A program made the position numbers and the translations under genes. 40,125 bases of DNA from Rhodocyclaceae bacterium (lineage in GTDB: Bacteria > Pseudomonadota > Gammaproteobacteria > Burkholderiales > Rhodocyclaceae). Under the pieces are notes generated by a model that was not told the origin of the DNA, did no database searches, and saw nothing but the letters and a program-made list of their open reading frames with translations. Numbering within the stretch: position 1 is the stretch's first letter; every line of letters starts with the position of its first letter. The DNA is taken from assembly GCA_027492775.1 (NCBI GenBank), contig JAPUEC010000215.1, forward strand, positions 1 through 40,125, in the 5' to 3' direction. This document shows, in pieces, positions 30,933 to 39,197 of the stretch.

Positions 30933-30968
30933 AAAGCCCCGATCGCCTTGCGGCGATCGGGGCTTTTT
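30933..30968. terminator. Strong bidirectional-type terminator between the 49-aa gene and rlmI
   Basis: Perfect 12-bp GC-rich stem (30936-30947 with 30952-30963, loop TTGC), extended by three A-T pairs. The plus strand has five Ts after it, the minus strand TTTCTT. It ends the transcript of the 49-aa gene. Confidence 0.85.
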
Positions 30969-30983
30969 GAAAGCGGTACCGGA

Positions 30984-31133
30984 TTAACCCAGACCCTTGC
31001 GGTTGCGGGCCTGGCACTCGGCGGCGTAGATCACCTTGAACATAGTGCGGCTCTGGCCTTTGAACAGGCGCTTGGCGGTCTTGGAGACGCAGCGGCGCTC
31101 CAGGGAGGAACGACGGGTACGGTTGATGGCCAT
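30984..31133 (-). CDS. Small, very basic protein (49 aa)
   Basis: 49 aa from the ATG at 31131-31133 (MAINRTRRSSLERR), preceded by AGGAG at a normal distance; the frame extends 14 codons further without support. It holds 14 Lys/Arg against two Glu, so it is strongly basic, and two Cys. No signal peptide, no membrane segment, no family recognised. It has a promoter-like sequence upstream and a strong terminator 16-51 bases after its stop, so it appears to be a gene of its own and probably well expressed. Basic charge and size resemble ribosome- or nucleic-acid-binding small proteins, which is only inference. Confidence 0.8.
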   Translation of the reverse strand: MAINRTRRSSLERRCVSKTAKRLFKGQSRTMFKVIYAAECQARNRKGLG

Positions 31134-31176
31134 GATGAACTCCTGATAGCGCGTGGGGCAATTCACGAAGGGCACA

Positions 31177-31205
31177 ATGGTAATGCCAGCAGGGGTTTAG
31201 GTCAA
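31177..31205 (-). promoter_or_regulatory. Promoter of the 49-aa gene
   Basis: Minus-strand TTGACC (31200-31205, five of six) and TACCAT (31177-31182, four of six) are 17 bases apart; the start site would be about 31170, giving a 37-base leader before the ATG. The -35 overlaps the last codons of xerC. Confidence 0.6.
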
Positions 31206-32098
31206 TTGCCGCCTTTTTGCCGCTTGGCGCGTGGATGGGCGGAGTCATACACCTTGGCGAGATGTTGGAAATCGAGATGCGTATAGACCTGGGTGGAAGC
31301 GATGCTGGCGTGACCGAGCATTTCCTGCACTGCGCGCAGATCGCCGGAGGATTGCAGGACGTGTGAGGCGAAGGAATGGCGCAGCATGTGCGGATGGACA
31401 TGCACCGGTAGGCCCTGCACCAGCGCCCGCCGTTTGAGGCGATCTTCGATGCTGCGAGGGCTGAGACGTTGGCCGCGGCGGCTGACGAAGAGCGCGGGCT
31501 CGCCGCTTTGCGCCAAGGTGGAACGTTCCGCGGCCCAGGCCGCGAGCGCTTCCCGCGCCTTGGCGCCGACAGGGATGATGCGCGCCTTGCTGCGCTTGCC
31601 GAGGACGCGGATCTCGCCTTGATGCACCGCCATGTCGAGGGCGTCGCAGTCGAGGCTCGCCAATTCGGCCAGGCGCAGGCCGGAGGAATAGAAGAGCTCG
31701 AAGATGGCCTGGTCGCGCAGGGTGAGGACGGGGTCGCCGGTTTCGCCGTCGGTTTCGAGCAGGCGCATGGTTTCATCGACCGGCAGGGCGTTGGGCAGAT
31801 ACTTGGGCGATTTGGGCGGGCGGATGCCGTCGCAAGGGTTGGCGGCGATGTCGCCGCGCCGCCCGAGCCAGCCGAAAAAACCGCGCCAAGCGGAAAGCAG
31901 CCGCGCGAGGCTGCGCCCGGAAAGCCCGCCGCCATGCAGTTGGGCGACAAAACGCCGGATGTGATGAACCTGAAGGCTGGTGATTGGCGTTTCCCCCGCG
32001 AGCGCCGACAGCTTGGCCAGATCGCGCCGGTAGTTGGCGACGGTGTGTGGCGATTGCCGGCGCTGGGTGGCCAGCTCGGCCAGCCAGGTTTCGATCAC
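31202..32098 (-). CDS. xerC: Tyrosine recombinase XerC
   Basis: 298 aa. With XerD it resolves chromosome dimers at dif. An N-terminal SAM-like core-binding domain (LATQRRQSPHTVANYRRDL) precedes the catalytic domain with the R-K-H-x-x-R-H-Y set: Arg in SGLRLAELASLD, His-Arg in HMLRHSFASH, His in LGHASIAS and the nucleophilic Tyr in TQVYTHLDF. The start is GTG at 32096-32098, overlapping the DUF484 gene stop (GTGA). dapF-DUF484-xerC is the classical arrangement. Confidence 0.97.
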   Translation of the reverse strand: MIETWLAELATQRRQSPHTVANYRRDLAKLSALAGETPITSLQVHHIRRFVAQLHGGGLSGRSLARLLSAWRGFFGWLGRRGDIAANPCDGIRPPKSPKYLPNALPVDETMRLLETDGETGDPVLTLRDQAIFELFYSSGLRLAELASLDCDALDMAVHQGEIRVLGKRSKARIIPVGAKAREALAAWAAERSTLAQSGEPALFVSRRGQRLSPRSIEDRLKRRALVQGLPVHVHPHMLRHSFASHVLQSSGDLRAVQEMLGHASIASTQVYTHLDFQHLAKVYDSAHPRAKRQKGGN

Positions 32099-32769
32099 AG
32101 CGTCGTCTTCGTCACCCGCGCCAGCGCCGCCGAGACCATTTCGCCCAGGCGTTCGAGATAGAGGGTGCCCATGTCGGCGTAGAAGCGCTGGGCGTCCTCG
32201 CTGCCGAGTGCCACCATGCCGATGGTGCCGCCGCCGTTGCGCAGGGCGATGAGCGCCTGGGAACGAATGTGGTCGGCGTGCTCGCCAAACCAGGAAGCGG
32301 TGCCGAATCCGGCGGTCGAGCCACAGTAGGGGCGGGCGAGGGTTTCGGCGAAGACCTGCAATTCCTCGCTGACGGCGGCGAACTCAGGCAGGTCCTCGAT
32401 GTTGGCGGGCTTGTCCCACAGGCGCAAAGCGACATGCGGTACGGTGAAGTCGTCGCGGAGGTGAAAATTGATGAGGTGGATGACGGCCTGGAAAGTTTCT
32501 GCCGCAATCAGCCCCACCGCCAGGCGATGAATTTTCTCGCTGATGGCGTCGTTGTTCTCGCCGAACTGGATGAGTTCGGCCAGCTTGCCTTCGAGCACCT
32601 TGTTCTTTTCGCGCAGGGTGATCATCTGGCGCTCGGTGAGCGAAATGGCGCGGCCGCCGAGCGGATGCGGCACGTACATGTGCGCCAACAGGTCGGCGTT
32701 CTGATCGAAGAAATCCGGGTTGGCCTGGAGGTACTGGGCGACTCCGTTGGCGTCGATGGCGTCGGTCAT
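32095..32769 (-). CDS. DUF484 family protein
   Basis: 224 aa. Sequence begins with an N-terminal helical region ([22 protein letters not shown]), a coiled coil ([20 protein letters not shown]) and a GAF-like domain (about 95-220: [28 protein letters not shown]), as in DUF484 proteins encoded between dapF and xerC in many gamma- and betaproteobacteria. Function is unknown. It overlaps dapF (ATGA) and xerC (GTGA), so translation of the three is coupled. Confidence 0.95.
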   Translation of the reverse strand: MTDAIDANGVAQYLQANPDFFDQNADLLAHMYVPHPLGGRAISLTERQMITLREKNKVLEGKLAELIQFGENNDAISEKIHRLAVGLIAAETFQAVIHLINFHLRDDFTVPHVALRLWDKPANIEDLPEFAAVSEELQVFAETLARPYCGSTAGFGTASWFGEHADHIRSQALIALRNGGGTIGMVALGSEDAQRFYADMGTLYLERLGEMVSAALARVTKTTL

Positions 32770-33596
32770 AGTTCGATTTCTCCTTGAAAAACAGTGACGG
32801 CAGGGCCGGTCATCAGTACCGGTTGTCCGGCGCCGGCCCAGGCGATATTGAGGTCGCCGCCGTGTGTGGTGACGCGCACCGGCGATGTGAGAAGGTCGCG
32901 GCGGATGCCGGCGACGACGGCGGCGCAGGCGCCCGAGCCGCAGGCCAGGGTTTCGCCCGAACCGCGCTCGAAAACGCGCAGCCGGATATGGTGATGATCG
33001 AGCACTTGCATGAAGCCAACGTTGACCCGCTGTGGAAAGCGCGGATGCGATTCGATGGCCGGCCCTTGGATGGCGACCGGTGCCGTGGCGACATCATCGA
33101 CCACTTGCACCGCGTGCGGATTGCCCATGGAGACGACGCTGATGTCGACTTGGGTCGCCCCTACCATCAATGGCTGAACAACGGTGTTACTGTCGCTGAC
33201 GAAGGGGATTTCCGCTGGCTCAAAACGCGGCACGCCCATGTCGACTGTGACCTCGCCGTTCGGCTCGAGGCGCGGAACGATAATGCCGCGGCAGGTTTTC
33301 ACCCGGATTTCGCGCTTTTCGGTGAGGCCTTGTTCATGCACGAAGCGGACGAAGCAGCGGGCGCCATTGCCGCACTGTTCGACCTCGCCGCCATCGGCAT
33401 TGAAGATGCGGTAACGAAAATCGATGTCGGGGTGGGCGGAGGTTTCAACCAGGAGAATCTGGTCGCAGCCGATGCCGAAATGACGGTCGGCGATTTGCCG
33501 CAGCTGTGCCGTCGTCAGCTCGACGCGCTGGCGAACGCCATCGAGAACGACGAAGTCGTTGCCGAGGCCATGCATCTTGGTGAATTTGAGCCGCAC
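32766..33596 (-). CDS. dapF: Diaminopimelate epimerase
   Basis: 276 aa. Converts LL- to meso-diaminopimelate by a two-Cys mechanism. The first catalytic Cys is in EQCGNGARC and the second in [11 protein letters not shown]; the N-terminal [13 protein letters not shown] is typical. The start is GTG at 33594-33596 with an AAGG six bases upstream; the ATG seven codons later would cut into the conserved N-terminus. First gene of dapF-DUF484-xerC, with a sigma-70-type promoter about 29-57 bases upstream. Confidence 0.97.
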   Translation of the reverse strand: MRLKFTKMHGLGNDFVVLDGVRQRVELTTAQLRQIADRHFGIGCDQILLVETSAHPDIDFRYRIFNADGGEVEQCGNGARCFVRFVHEQGLTEKREIRVKTCRGIIVPRLEPNGEVTVDMGVPRFEPAEIPFVSDSNTVVQPLMVGATQVDISVVSMGNPHAVQVVDDVATAPVAIQGPAIESHPRFPQRVNVGFMQVLDHHHIRLRVFERGSGETLACGSGACAAVVAGIRRDLLTSPVRVTTHGGDLNIAWAGAGQPVLMTGPAVTVFQGEIEL

Positions 33597-33624
33597 GCGT
33601 TGCCTTGAGATTTTGTTGTAGAAA

Positions 33625-33653
33625 AGAATAGCAGAGACAGTAAGTTATCTCAA
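33625..33653 (-). promoter_or_regulatory. dapF: Promoter of dapF-DUF484-xerC
   Basis: Minus-strand TTGAGA (33648-33653, five of six) and TATTCT (33625-33630, four of six) with a 17-base spacer. Start near 33618, 22 bases before the dapF GTG. Confidence 0.65.
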
Positions 33654-33657
33654 TTTC

Positions 33658-34158
33658 TTAGAGCGATTTCTCCATGATGAAATCGTCCATCACGAAACCG
33701 TTGCCAATATCGACGCAGACGCTTTCCCGGACGGAAAATCCATGCTTGCGATAGGCGGCAATGGCCTGTGCGTTCCGTTTATTGACCGCAAGAATCATCG
33801 CCGGATATCCCAAAGTCTTGCCGCGTCCAGCCGCGCTGGCAATGAGGCGGGCGCCCACGCCGCGCCGTTGCGCTTGCGGATGGATATAAAGCTTGTCCAG
33901 TTTGTATTCGTCGCCATAGCGTTCGCAGGCACAAAACCCCGCGAGTCGCTCATCGAGCAGGGCGACCTCGAACCAGCGATCGTCCGCATCCAGATAGGCC
34001 TCAAGGCTTTCCGACGCATAGCGCTCGGCGAGCATCTGGTCGATCTGCGCCTGGGAAATGATGTCGCGATACGTGGCTTGCCAGACCGTGCGCGCCAGTT
34101 CCGCCACCTCCGGAATCTGTGCAGCCGTGAGCGGCTGCAGATTGATGCCGCCACTCAC
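33658..34158 (-). CDS. GNAT-family N-acetyltransferase
   Basis: 166 aa, complete GNAT fold. The acetyl-CoA pyrophosphate loop is seen in QRRGVGARLIAS (motif A, about residues 100-112), preceded by the KLDKLYIHPQ strand and followed by motif B (NAQAIAAYRKHGFSVRE). The substrate cannot be told. The start is a GTG at 34156-34158 overlapping the stop of the upstream acyltransferase gene (GTGA), so it is translationally coupled to the lipid acyltransferases. A C-terminal tail DDFIMEKSL is usual for the family. Confidence 0.92.
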   Translation of the reverse strand: MSGGINLQPLTAAQIPEVAELARTVWQATYRDIISQAQIDQMLAERYASESLEAYLDADDRWFEVALLDERLAGFCACERYGDEYKLDKLYIHPQAQRRGVGARLIASAAGRGKTLGYPAMILAVNKRNAQAIAAYRKHGFSVRESVCVDIGNGFVMDDFIMEKSL

Positions 34159-35021
34159 GGATAGAACCTCGCTTCGCCCGGCGGGCGGGTCTTGAAGCGC
34201 TTATGCAGCCAGAAATACTGCTCGGGCATCTTGCGCACCTCGTTTTCGATGAAGCGGTTCATGGCGGCCGTATCGGCCTCGACGCTTTCACCGGGATAGT
34301 TTTCCCAGGCCGGTTGCAGCTCGACGATGTAGCCATCGGCGACCTGGCGGGTGATGCAAGGCACTACCCGGGCGCCGGTCAGTCGCGAGAGACGTGAAAC
34401 GGCGGTGATGGTGGCAGCCTGGACGCCGAAGAAGGGCGCGAAGATTGATTCGCGCGGACCGAAATCCATGTCCGGCAGATAGTAGAAGGGATAGCCGTCG
34501 CGCATGGACTTGACCGCCTTGCGCATGCCGTCCTGACGCGAGAGCAGGATGGGCTGGTTGAAGCGTAGGCGGCCGTTGAGCAGGACATCATTGAAGACCG
34601 GGTTTTTTTGATTGGAATAGACGCTGACCAGCGGTGTGGTCAGCGTCATCATCGTGCCTCCGGCATCCAGCCCGACGAAATGGGGGGCCAAGAGGATGGT
34701 TGGACGACCGTCCGCATCCCGCAGGTGTTCAGCGCCGACGAGACGGATGATGCGCTTCAGCCGAGTTGGGGACGCCCACCAGCCCAGGGTGCGGTCGAGA
34801 AAGGCGCGGGCGAAGGCGATGAAATGCCGGCGCGCGAGGCGGATGCGTTCATCTTCGGTGAGTTCCGGAAAACAGAGGCGCAGGTTGGTCAGCGCTACCA
34901 TCCGCCGCTCGCGGCCCAGAGCATAGAGCAAGCGGCCGATGAGTGCGCCAAGGAAGCGTAGCGCCGGCAATGGCGCCCAGTGCAGGAGCCAGAGGAGGCC
35001 AACGGCAAGACGGGCGCCCAT
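34155..35021 (-). CDS. LpxL/HtrB-family lysophospholipid (lipid A) acyltransferase, first paralogue
   Basis: 288 aa. Inner-membrane acyltransferase of the Kdo2-lipid A late acylation family. An N-terminal hydrophobic anchor (LAVGLLWLLHWAPLPALRFL) precedes the catalytic motif H-x4-D in LAPHFVGLDAGG. The substrate-binding segments RQDGMRKAVKSMRDG, YLPDMDFGPRESIFAPFFG and a C-terminal WLHKRFKTRP follow. The ATG is directly after the TAG of the second acyltransferase gene, so the pair are coupled. Which position on lipid A it acylates cannot be decided. Paralogue at 35022-35873. Confidence 0.94.
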   Translation of the reverse strand: MGARLAVGLLWLLHWAPLPALRFLGALIGRLLYALGRERRMVALTNLRLCFPELTEDERIRLARRHFIAFARAFLDRTLGWWASPTRLKRIIRLVGAEHLRDADGRPTILLAPHFVGLDAGGTMMTLTTPLVSVYSNQKNPVFNDVLLNGRLRFNQPILLSRQDGMRKAVKSMRDGYPFYYLPDMDFGPRESIFAPFFGVQAATITAVSRLSRLTGARVVPCITRQVADGYIVELQPAWENYPGESVEADTAAMNRFIENEVRKMPEQYFWLHKRFKTRPPGEARFYP

Positions 35022-35873
35022 CTAGGCCTCCCCTTGCGCCGGCGGCGGCTCGGCGCCGGCCGGCTGCTTGTAGCGGTTGTAGCCCCATAGATATTGCTCT
35101 GGACATTCGCGTACCAAGGCTTCGATTTCCTGGTTGATCTGCAAGGCCCGCTCGCGGGTGTCGCCGGTGAGCGGGCGGCGTGGGGGATGAAAATGCAGGC
35201 GATAGCCCTGGCCCTCGGGCAGGCGTTCGCCCCAGGCCATGAGTGTCGTCGCGCTGGTTTCGGTCAGACGGGCGGCCAGGGTCATGGTGTAAGCGGGGCG
35301 GCCGAAAAAATCCAGCCAAGTGCCTTCCCCGACCTTCGGCGCCTGATCGGGCAGGAGGCCGACGGCGTCGCCCTGTTTCAGGGACTTGATCAAGGTGCGG
35401 ACGCCGGCAAGGTCCGCCGGTGCCAAGCGGAGTTGCGGGCGTTTGCGTCCGGCCTCGATCATCGTTTGCAATCCTGCATTCTTGGGCGGGCGATAAAGCA
35501 CGGCGATTTCGCCAAAGGCCGAGTAGTACTGGGCGGTAATTTCAAAGCAACCGAGATGCGGGGTGAGAAAGACGATGCCTTTGCCCGCCGCATGCGCGGC
35601 TTCAACATGTTCCCAGCCGGTGACTTCGGCCACTTGGGCGTTGGTTTCCTCGAGACTGCGCAACCAGATACGGGCCGGCTCCAGCGCCTGCTTGCCCGCT
35701 TCGCGAGCGGCAGCGAAGCGCAGATGCAACGGTATGCCGGCCTGAAGCATGTTGTTCCTCAGATTGCGGCGATAGGTCGGCGACAGCGCGTAAGTCAGCA
35801 TGCCGAGCAGCGCGCCGAGCGCATGGACGCGGCGCAGCGGCCAATGGGAAATGAGACGGAAGAAAAAGACCAT
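35022..35873 (-). CDS. LpxL/HtrB-family lysophospholipid (lipid A) acyltransferase, second paralogue
   Basis: 283 aa, same family as its downstream neighbour. The hydrophobic N-terminus (LISHWPLRRVHALGALLGML) is followed by the catalytic motif as H-x4-E in LTPHLGCFEITAQ, and by GLLPDQAPKVGEGTWLDFFG and YLWGYNRYKQP. The Glu instead of Asp in the motif also occurs in E. coli LpxL, so it is not a defect. Start ATG 35871-35873. It is the first gene of the acyltransferase pair and is divergent from metK across 179 bases, which contain the metK promoter and leader. Confidence 0.94.
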   Translation of the reverse strand: MVFFFRLISHWPLRRVHALGALLGMLTYALSPTYRRNLRNNMLQAGIPLHLRFAAAREAGKQALEPARIWLRSLEETNAQVAEVTGWEHVEAAHAAGKGIVFLTPHLGCFEITAQYYSAFGEIAVLYRPPKNAGLQTMIEAGRKRPQLRLAPADLAGVRTLIKSLKQGDAVGLLPDQAPKVGEGTWLDFFGRPAYTMTLAARLTETSATTLMAWGERLPEGQGYRLHFHPPRRPLTGDTRERALQINQEIEALVRECPEQYLWGYNRYKQPAGAEPPPAQGEA

Positions 35874-35886
35874 GGAAGTGGCGGGG

Positions 35887-35915
35887 TTGCCACGCTCGGC
35901 GAAAAAAGTGATGAT
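35887..35915 (+). promoter_or_regulatory. metK: Possible metK promoter
   Basis: TTGCCA (35887-35892, five of six) and GATGAT (35910-35915, four of six) are 17 bases apart. Start near 35922, giving a leader of about 130 bases before the metK ATG. Confidence 0.5.
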
Positions 35916-35920
35916 TATGG

Positions 35921-36052
35921 GATCGCCGAGTTAAACAGACAACTTGCGGGGCGATCGGGGGTTCGAATGAATGCCCGGAAATACCGCTAAAGCGTCGCCT
36001 GCTCGTGGCCCGAAGCCGGTAACGCCGGTACAAAGGGCCGCAGGAGCAGTGA
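35921..36052 (+). promoter_or_regulatory. metK: Structured metK leader with buried Shine-Dalgarno
   Basis: Two stems are seen in the leader. Stem A: 35921-35927 pairs with 35950-35956 (7 bp). Stem D: 35999-36004 with 36044-36049 and 36005-36011 with 36035-36041, about 13 bp with an AG bulge (36042-36043), and a small apical hairpin (36016-36019 with 36025-36028). The metK Shine-Dalgarno AGGAG (36042-36046) lies in the 3' arm of stem D, three bases from the ATG. It does not match any riboswitch class I recognise; a translational switch is a hypothesis. Confidence 0.55.
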
Positions 36053-37216
<1,164 letters not shown>

Positions 37217-37236
37217 GTTTTTTAGCGAAACGCAAG

Positions 37237-37260
37237 AGCCGCCTCTCAAGGCGGCTTTTT
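37237..37260 (+). terminator. Rho-independent terminator after metK
   Basis: A 6-bp GC stem (37238-37243 with 37250-37255) with a six-base loop, extended by one A-T pair and followed by five Ts (37256-37260), 20 bases beyond the metK stop. Confidence 0.85.
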
Positions 37261-37407
37261 AATTGGGATCGCAGCATTGCCGGATGACGCTGGGCCGCCA
37301 TGCGGCGGGATTTTTCGCGTCTGGACCCGGATGCATCAATCACGAGGCAGTCACCCTGAGTGGTTTGAGGGTATATTTAACCGTCAAACGATAGCGTTCT
37401 CGCCTCA

Positions 37408-38634
37408 ATGCTCAAAAAAATCGGCGTCGAACATCTTAAGGTAGGCATGCATCTCCATGAATTCTGCGGTTCATGGATGGAGCACCCCTTCTGGCGCACC
37501 CGGTTTGTCATCACCAGCGAACGCGATGTCGAGCTGGTTCGCGCCAGCAGCATCCGCGAGGTCTGGATCGACGTCTCCAAGGGCGACGACGTCAAGCCGG
37601 GGGTGGCGGTCGAGGAGTCCGAAGAAGACATCGACCGCCAGGCGATCCGTGCCGCTGCCCAGCCGCCCGAGGCGTTGCAAAAAACCACGATCCGGGAAGA
37701 ATTCCAGCGCGCCGCCAAGATCTGCGCCAAGTCGAAGGAAGCCGTCGTTTCCATGTTCCAGGAAGCGCGCATGGGCAACGCCATCGACGCGCAAAATGCC
37801 ATGCCGCTCGTCGAGGAAATTGCCAATTCGGTTGCGCGCAATCCGGGCGCCCTGATCAGTCTGGCTCGCCTCAAGACTTCCGACGATTACACCTACATGC
37901 ATTCGGTCGCGGTTTGCGCATTGATGATCGCGCTTTCCAAGCAACTCGACCTCGACGAAAACACGACCCGCGAAGCCGGCATGGCCGGGTTGTTGCATGA
38001 TCTCGGCAAGGCGGTCATCCCGAACGAAATTTTGGGAAAACCGGGAAAATTGACCGACGAAGAGTTCGAGATCATCAAGACGCACCCGGCGGAAGGCCAC
38101 AAAATGCTGCTCGAGGGCAGCGGCGTGGGCGAGATCCCGCTTGAGGTCTGTCTGCATCATCACGAAAAAATGGACGGGAGCGGCTATCCCGACCGTCTTC
38201 CGGGCGACAAGATCACCTTGGTGGCCAAGATGGGCGCGGTTTGCGACGTCTACGACGCCATTACCTCGAACCGTCCCTACAAGGCCGGCTGGGACCCGGC
38301 GGAATCGCTGCGGCGCATGGCCGAGTGGAAAGGGCATTTCGACCCGGCGGTCTTTCAGGCCTTCGTCAAAAGCTTGGGGATCTATCCCATCGGCTCTTTT
38401 GTCAGATTGCAGTCCGGGCGCCTCGGGGTCGTGGTCGAGCAGGGTGCCAAATCCCTGCTGACGCCCAAGGTGCGGGTGTTCTTCTCCACCAAGGCGCAGG
38501 CCTATATCAAGCCGGAAATCGTCGATCTCGGGCGCAGCGCGCACGACAAGATCACCGGCCGGGAGGACCCCGTCAAATGGGGCATCCGCAACGTCGACGA
38601 GTTTTGGGCGGGTTACGCCTCGGACGCCAAATAG
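37408..38634 (+). CDS. HD-GYP domain protein with N-terminal DUF3391
   Basis: 408 aa, soluble. Predicted cyclic di-GMP phosphodiesterase. The N-terminal DUF3391 region (about 1-130: KKIGVEHLKVGMHLHEF) is followed by a complete HD-GYP domain (about 145-330): HSVAVC, the metal ligands in GLLHDLGK, the KTHP segment, HHHEKMDGSGYPDRLPGDKI with the GYP signature, and CDVYDAITSNRPYK. The metal-binding residues of active enzymes are present, so hydrolysis of c-di-GMP is plausible. A C-terminal beta domain (about 335-400) follows. It begins after the metK terminator and is probably transcribed alone; it could link motility or pilus output to c-di-GMP, which is inference. Confidence 0.95.
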   Translation: MLKKIGVEHLKVGMHLHEFCGSWMEHPFWRTRFVITSERDVELVRASSIREVWIDVSKGDDVKPGVAVEESEEDIDRQAIRAAAQPPEALQKTTIREEFQRAAKICAKSKEAVVSMFQEARMGNAIDAQNAMPLVEEIANSVARNPGALISLARLKTSDDYTYMHSVAVCALMIALSKQLDLDENTTREAGMAGLLHDLGKAVIPNEILGKPGKLTDEEFEIIKTHPAEGHKMLLEGSGVGEIPLEVCLHHHEKMDGSGYPDRLPGDKITLVAKMGAVCDVYDAITSNRPYKAGWDPAESLRRMAEWKGHFDPAVFQAFVKSLGIYPIGSFVRLQSGRLGVVVEQGAKSLLTPKVRVFFSTKAQAYIKPEIVDLGRSAHDKITGREDPVKWGIRNVDEFWAGYASDAK

Positions 38635-38701
38635 CGCGAAAACTTACCGGAACCTTACACATTCGGTGGCTCTCTAATTTCTTTTCTAACGGGAGATGGA
38701 G

Positions 38702-38935
38702 ATGCTTTGTTTGCAAGACTGTATCGACATGTGCGACGTCACCCCGGAAGAAGAAACCGCCCTCTGGCAAACCGTGACCCTAGCCGAGATCAGCGAGGCG
38801 CTGACCTTGTCGCAGCAGGGTGTGGGGAGCCTCTATGGGATGGGGTCGCCGGAATCGCACGGCGATGTAATGCTGTTCGATATTTACCCGGATGTTTATC
38901 GGGGATCGCCGGTTCTGCACAGCGTGAGGCGCTAG
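38702..38935 (+). CDS. Small Cys-containing protein, MLCLQDC type
   Basis: 77 aa from the ATG at 38702, which has GGGAG six bases upstream; an ATG two codons earlier sits directly on that site and is less likely. The start MLCLQDCIDMCDVTPEEE resembles the N-terminus of a widespread proteobacterial small-protein family of unknown function (from memory, not checked). The second half (GSLYGMGSPESHGDV) does not look like that family and could be diverged or out of frame. Three Cys lie within the first 12 residues. Neighbours: HD-GYP upstream, SAH riboswitch and ahcY downstream. Function unknown. Confidence 0.55.
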   Translation: MLCLQDCIDMCDVTPEEETALWQTVTLAEISEALTLSQQGVGSLYGMGSPESHGDVMLFDIYPDVYRGSPVLHSVRR

Positions 38936-39007
38936 GGGCATTGCGCCCGTCCATGCCTGGTACTCTGGATTGGAACCGTATCTTATTGGTTATATGTGTT
39001 TTTCTGT

Positions 39008-39037
39008 CTGACGAATCGCTGCCAGGCAGGTTATAAT
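39008..39037 (+). promoter_or_regulatory. ahcY: ahcY promoter
   Basis: CTGACG (39008-39013, four of six) and a perfect TATAAT (39032-39037), 18 bases apart. Start near 39044-39045, just before the riboswitch. Confidence 0.7.
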
Positions 39038-39046
39038 CCCATCGCT

Positions 39047-39123
39047 GTCGAGGAGCGCTGCGAGATTGCCGGAAGCTTCCGTGCAATCCCAGGCTCGACG
39101 GCGTTTATGTTAGAACGGCGCTC
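39047..39123 (+). ncRNA. S-adenosylhomocysteine (SAH) riboswitch
   Basis: The sequence has the hallmarks of the SAH riboswitch: the conserved GAGGAGCGCTGC near the start, CCCAGGCTCGAC in the middle and ACGGCGCTC at the end. Pairings: 39047-39052 with 39094-39099 (6 bp), inner arm 39064-39069 with 39083-39088 topped by 39070-39074 with 39077-39081, and long-range 39053-39058 with 39118-39123. It lies in the leader of ahcY, whose enzyme removes SAH. In this class SAH binding raises ahcY expression; that is known of the family, not shown here. Confidence 0.93.
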
Positions 39124-39197
39124 ACCTAACCCATGCCGGGCATGGATGACGGTGAGTTCGAACCGCCGCTTCCCCCGGCCACACGCAAGGAGTTCGC

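Noticed and set aside
34155..35873. Possibility that one acyltransferase is inactive because its motif ends in Glu
   Set aside because: H-x4-E occurs in E. coli LpxL, so it is an accepted catalytic form.
37294..37316. Second hairpin with TTTTT after metK
   Set aside because: Only five pairs with a three-base loop, and three or four bases separate it from the T-run; the terminator at 37237-37260 is sufficient.
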